IMG/VR virus record: IMGVR_UViG_3300010354_000668
Location: 1-23,692 of that record
DNA: 23,692 nt
Reading direction: 5' to 3' (one strand)
Origin: a virus
The notes under the pieces were generated by a model, which did not search any database, was not told the origin of the DNA, and saw only the letters and a list, made by a program, of their open reading frames with translations. The number at the start of each line of letters is the position of its first letter. Within the stretch, counting starts at the first letter, position 1. Shown here piece by piece: positions 21,071 to 23,692 of the stretch. The translations under genes and the position numbers were made by a program.

Positions 21071-21901
21071 TCAGATCCAGAGCGCCCATCTGATCTCCTC
21101 TGCGGTGAATGGTGCTGGCGGTTGCCATGGCCTGTTGGTGTCAGGCGCTGCAATGATGCCGGTCATGTAGGCCTCGGCCTCAGGGCACCACCGGCGGCAG
21201 ATCTCACGGTTGCTGTAGCAGTGCTCTGCCAGCATCCGTAGGTGGGCATAGGGGCTGAACAGCCACGGCTCGCCGTCATCCTGAACTGCTGCCGCAACCT
21301 GGCTCCGCACACGGGCAGCATGCGTGCGATCAACCTTTGGAGTGAGTGACATGAACTGCACGGCCCGCCGATGCAGCCGCTGGTTCTGCCGTTCGATGGT
21401 GCCAAGCCTGATACCAGTGAGCCGTTGGAACTCGGCCGCTACATCCCAGCCGGGTAGGTCGTCACGGAAGATGCCGACCTGCACCGCATCAATGCCGAAG
21501 AGTGCCTGCAGCGCATCGATTCGATCCATGTGATCGAACTGGTAGTCCAGGCTGGCGAATGGGCCTTCATGCCACCGGGATGCTGCTTCGGCATAGATCG
21601 ACTCCATCAGGTGATCCTGCCGACGCAGGAAGATCAGCACCGTAATGCGATCGTAGACAGCGCGGCAGTTGGCGGCCCATTCCTTCGCGAGTTGTCGGTT
21701 GTGATCAATCCACGGGAACAGCGATTCGCTGCTGAAGACCGTGAGCGCACCGACCGGATCCGGTGGGGCCGGCATTTTGCGGGCGACGTGGTGGTGATGA
21801 TCGCCGGGTGCTAAGTGGTACCAGGCATCACGCTGCAAGAGGGCCTGGATCGTGGTGGTGCCGGTCTTGTGCATCCCGGCATGGATGAGCAGATGCCTCA
21901 C
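21071..21901 (-). CDS. Sulfotransferase-like protein (PAPS-binding P-loop)
   Basis: 276 residues from the GTG at 21899-21901, which overlaps the preceding stop as GTGA. Residues 1-19 hold the 5'-phosphosulfate-binding loop (HLLIHAGMHKTGTTTIQ). Further on, VLIFLRRQDHLMESIYAEA supplies the Arg and Ser of the 3'-phosphate-binding motif. The remainder (FRDDLPGWDVAAEFQRLTGI) is like bacterial sulfotransferases acting on carbohydrates. It would move sulfate from PAPS to a hydroxyl, possibly on a host or virion glycan. It is the last gene of a minus-strand operon of small unknown genes and looks like an accessory (moron) gene. Substrate unknown. Confidence 0.75.
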   Translation of the reverse strand: MRHLLIHAGMHKTGTTTIQALLQRDAWYHLAPGDHHHHVARKMPAPPDPVGALTVFSSESLFPWIDHNRQLAKEWAANCRAVYDRITVLIFLRRQDHLMESIYAEAASRWHEGPFASLDYQFDHMDRIDALQALFGIDAVQVGIFRDDLPGWDVAAEFQRLTGIRLGTIERQNQRLHRRAVQFMSLTPKVDRTHAARVRSQVAAAVQDDGEPWLFSPYAHLRMLAEHCYSNREICRRWCPEAEAYMTGIIAAPDTNRPWQPPAPFTAEEIRWALWI

Positions 21902-22101
21902 GGCTCCTCCGCCGGAATGTGGTATTCGCACGGCTGAGGCTGCGAATCGAGCCACTGCGACCGGCTCGGATCGGACGGATGATCCGGCGCCAGGCGGCGC
22001 AGGCAGCAGCGGCAGTCGGCCCGCCACACATGGGCCGGATCGGTGGACAGCTCGCCGGTGCAGCGGTCGTAGTCGTAGGGGAGGTGGTACGGCTCAGGCA
22101 T
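21898..22101 (-). CDS. Small Cys-rich protein, possible metal binder
   Basis: 67 residues from ATG at 22101 (an upstream in-frame start at 22149 is less likely because it would overlap deeply into the previous gene). It is Tyr/Pro-rich at the N-terminus (PEPYHLPYDYDRC) with four closely placed Cys (RC..., ADCRCCLRRL) plus one near the end, a possible metal site. It overlaps the upstream gene by 8 nt and the sulfotransferase gene by 4 nt. Unknown family. Confidence 0.6.
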   Translation of the reverse strand: MPEPYHLPYDYDRCTGELSTDPAHVWRADCRCCLRRLAPDHPSDPSRSQWLDSQPQPCEYHIPAEEP

Positions 22102-22303
22102 CAGCGGGTGCCTCACGGTTCCAGATCGTGTCGCGGCGCGGTGCGCCACAGGATGGGCAGTGGTTGATGCGCCAATACTCGCCGTCCGCGAGCAGGCTGG
22201 GCATCACACTGATGTGGGGTTCATCGGACAGGTTGGTCCAGGAGAACCTCCCGGCGATCTTCGGCCAGACGTAGCAGCAATGCGGGGTGGATGGGAGGTT
22301 CAC
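22094..22303 (-). CDS. Small protein with CPSCG motif, unknown function
   Basis: 69 residues starting with GTG (22301-22303) that overlaps the upstream stop as GTGA, exactly the junction type of the sulfotransferase gene. It carries PHCCYVWPKIAGRFSW near the start and INHCPSCGAPRRDTIWN near the end, so the paired Cys residues could bind zinc. No specific family was recognised. Confidence 0.6.
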   Translation of the reverse strand: MNLPSTPHCCYVWPKIAGRFSWTNLSDEPHISVMPSLLADGEYWRINHCPSCGAPRRDTIWNREAPADA

Positions 22304-22755
22304 GGCTCCACCTCCCCGCCCTGGGGCGCGGGCAGCGGCACGGGCGCAGCATGGCGCTCCAGCAGCTCGGCGGCGCGGCGGAACATCACCGCATCCTCGG
22401 GATCAGCTTGATAGTCCGAATACTCGGCGTTCTCCTTCAACCACGCCACCAGCTCCCCCACCTCGCCCTCGGCGGGTGAGACCATTTTGCTGGCGTCAGC
22501 AGAATGGTTGCCCCAGCGGGCGAGCACGGCGCGGGCGAACTTGAGGGCGCCCCAGGCTTCGCTGGTGTCCCACGGCTGGCACCACACCTCCAACAGTTCC
22601 TTATCGCTCGGCCGCTCAGCGACGGCGGCCGGTGCATCCGCCGGCTCGGCCAGCGCGGCGCGGGCGCGGTCGATCAAGTCACGGTCAAGGAGCACCGGCT
22701 TGAAAACCAGCTCATCCAGCAGCTCAGCGCACAGGGCGCGGAAGTCAGTGCTCAT
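22300..22755 (-). CDS. Small accessory protein, unknown function
   Basis: 151 residues from ATG at 22753-22755, preceded by a Shine-Dalgarno site (GGAGA). Longer upstream starts would overlap the neighbouring gene deeply and look non-coding. It opens STDFRALCAELLDELVFKPV, a start common to small phage accessory proteins, with acidic helices afterwards (LVAWLKENAEYSDYQADPED) and a C-terminal helix (AVMFRRAAELLERH). Its role is unknown; it may regulate early metabolism. The overlap with the next gene is 4 nt. Confidence 0.6.
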   Translation of the reverse strand: MSTDFRALCAELLDELVFKPVLLDRDLIDRARAALAEPADAPAAVAERPSDKELLEVWCQPWDTSEAWGALKFARAVLARWGNHSADASKMVSPAEGEVGELVAWLKENAEYSDYQADPEDAVMFRRAAELLERHAAPVPLPAPQGGEVEP

Positions 22756-22972
22756 TGGTGTTCTCCAGTTCGGTGGCGATGGCAAGTAGATCGCGGCGGA
22801 TGCGGGCCGCGCTGGCGGTCGAGAGGAAGACCCCGTCCTCCGGCACCACCGCATCCGCCAGAGCGCGGAAGGCAGCGGCCAACTGCGGAGGAGGATCGCA
22901 CTCGGAATAGGCATCAATAGCTTCGTACCATGCGTCGTACACAGCCTGCGCGGCGGGGCTCAGTTCAGTCAT
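22745..22972 (-). CDS. Small helical protein, unknown function
   Basis: 75 residues from ATG 22970-22972, with Shine-Dalgarno GGAGG about 9 nt upstream. Sequence: TELSPAAQAVYDAWYEAIDA, then a Pro/Ala turn (ECDPPPQLAAAFRALADAVV) and a charged C-terminal helix (RIRRDLLAIATELEN). It overlaps the next gene by 11 nt. Compact helical proteins of this kind are often regulatory or anti-host factors, but no family is recognised. Confidence 0.6.
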   Translation of the reverse strand: MTELSPAAQAVYDAWYEAIDAYSECDPPPQLAAAFRALADAVVPEDGVFLSTASAARIRRDLLAIATELENTNEH

Positions 22973-23297
22973 CGTTAAGGGCCTCCAGGGCGCGGCGGAT
23001 TGTGTTCTCGTGGGCGGCATCCAGCCTGTCGCTGCAAGCGTCGAGCACAGTTAGTGCCACCTCCTTCAAGCTGGGCGGCTTGGGGCGACGCCATTCGCGC
23101 AACAGCGTGGCTTGGCCAGCGAAGCACTTTTCAGCCAGCACTTCACAACACGCCTCCAGCTCCTGATCGGCGCCCCAGCGGGCGGCCTGGGTGGCGATCC
23201 AGGCCTCACGGGTCACGCCGCCATCACGGGCTACGGGCGCATGGATGCGCCACCAATTTATCAGTGCCGACGGTGGTGTGATCGGTTGGTCAGTCAT
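22965..23297 (-). CDS. Helical phage accessory protein, unknown function
   Basis: 110 residues from ATG 23295-23297, with a GGGAGG Shine-Dalgarno site before it. Features: TDQPITPPSALINWWRIHAP near the start, AARWGADQELEACCEVLAEK in the middle, then a Leu-rich C-terminal helix (LKEVALTVLDACSDRL). Mostly helical, with a Cys-Cys pair. The next gene overlaps it by 8 nt. Not identified. Confidence 0.6.
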   Translation of the reverse strand: MTDQPITPPSALINWWRIHAPVARDGGVTREAWIATQAARWGADQELEACCEVLAEKCFAGQATLLREWRRPKPPSLKEVALTVLDACSDRLDAAHENTIRRALEALNDD

Positions 23298-23575
23298 CAC
23301 GCCCCCTCCCGAGTCCGGCGGGCTTCGATGCGGAGGGCAGACGCGGCGCCGCAATGCTCACGGGCGGCCAGCCAATCGGCCACGGCAAGCTGGGCGGCAA
23401 GCCAGTCGATCTCATTGGGCACAGCTTGCATGGCATCCCGAACCTCACGCCACAGCGGCCGATCCGCTGCGGGTGCGGGTGCCGGCTCAGTTGCCGAGGA
23501 TTGCTCGGTAGCTGCCCGGGCCTCCAGGGCCTCCACGCGGCGGCGGAGGTCGAGGATGTATTCAAGCTTCGTCAT
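23297..23575 (-). CDS. Small coiled-coil protein, unknown function
   Basis: 92 residues from ATG 23573-23575, with a GGAG Shine-Dalgarno site 8 nt upstream. A coiled coil at the start (LEYILDLRRRVEALEARAA) is followed by an Ala/Pro linker and a second helical half (EIDWLAAQLAVADWLAAREH). Its stop shares one base with the next ATG (TGATG). Unknown function. Confidence 0.6.
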   Translation of the reverse strand: MTKLEYILDLRRRVEALEARAATEQSSATEPAPAPAADRPLWREVRDAMQAVPNEIDWLAAQLAVADWLAAREHCGAASALRIEARRTREGA

Positions 23576-23692
23576 CGGTGCTCTCCTCAGTGGTGTGAAT
23601 CGACCGCAGCCATTCGAGCGCGGTCTCATTGGAGTCGTAGAAGTGCTCGGCCGCCTCAACACCGATCAACAGCAGCCCTGCCAGATGTGGCC
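23562..23692 (-). CDS. C-terminal part of a further minus-strand gene (partial)
   Basis: On the minus strand one frame is open from the window edge to a TGA at 23562-23564, encoding about 43 residues (…GVEAAEHFYDSNETALEWL..., TTEESTDDEA). It overlaps the following gene by 14 nt, the same coupling seen along this operon. The start is outside the window. Confidence 0.6.
   Translation of the reverse strand, partial: PHLAGLLLIGVEAAEHFYDSNETALEWLRSIHTTEESTDDEA

Noticed and set aside
1-23692. CRISPR arrays, tRNA genes, insertion sequences, integrase or att sites
   Set aside because: No spaced direct repeats, cloverleaf, transposase or recombinase signature was seen on either strand.

Overview
The window is a late-gene segment of a tailed double-stranded DNA phage, or a prophage of one, with a long non-contractile tail. 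The evidence is a head block, a tail tube, a TP901-type tape measure, a tail hub, fibres, a lysis block, and no sheath or baseplate wedge genes. The DNA is GC-rich. The protein style and the scarcity of Shine-Dalgarno (SD) sites before late genes suggest a phage of a high-GC bacterium, possibly a Synechococcus/Cyanobium-type cyanobacterium. The host call is an inference and is not proven by any gene here. No integrase, att site, tRNA, rRNA, IS element or CRISPR array is visible.

Layout, left to right: end of an upstream gene (1-102); scaffold-like protein, major capsid protein, decoration-like protein, small head protein and MuF-type minor head protein (191-3691); a histone-H1-like basic protein and a DnaT-like head-tail connector (3711-4757); a UUCG-loop terminator; a small sigma-70-like protein with regions 2 and 3 only (4820-5356); tail tube protein (5390-6124); two neck/tail-completion genes inverted onto the minus strand (6125-6945); tape measure, distal-tail-like, hub-like and LamG tail-tip proteins (6972-13193); tail accessory and fibre-like proteins (13223-15100); a tail assembly chaperone with a lambda-type -1 frameshift site (15100-16193); terminator-like protein, tail fibre, LamG fibre and an accessory protein (16197-19328); two membrane/coiled-coil proteins, a holin-like protein and a C39-like peptidase endolysin (19332-20764); and a small coiled-coil protein (20792-21070). 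The right end (21071-23692) is a tightly overlapping minus-strand operon of small proteins ending in a sulfotransferase-like gene.

The main novel signal is a repeated, directional motif, GGCAAnnTAGGn(n)ATG. It sits at the head of almost every late transcription unit: 860, 3682, 5357, 6943-6958 (minus), 6959-6974 (plus), 13195, 16184 and 19319. The two central copies abut head-to-head with no spacer and drive divergent genes, so orientation follows transcription. The motif has no partner at -35 spacing. The window also encodes a sigma-like protein lacking region 4, the -35-reading domain. I infer a self-contained late transcription system in which the phage sigma recognises the motif as an extended -10 type promoter. 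Four units begin with ATG directly on the motif, which implies leaderless or nearly leaderless late mRNAs. The minus-strand operon uses ordinary SD sites instead.

Within late units genes are coupled by 4-14 nt overlaps. Head and tail genes are in unusual order: the neck genes are inverted, and the chaperone lies about 6 kb downstream of the tape measure rather than just before it.
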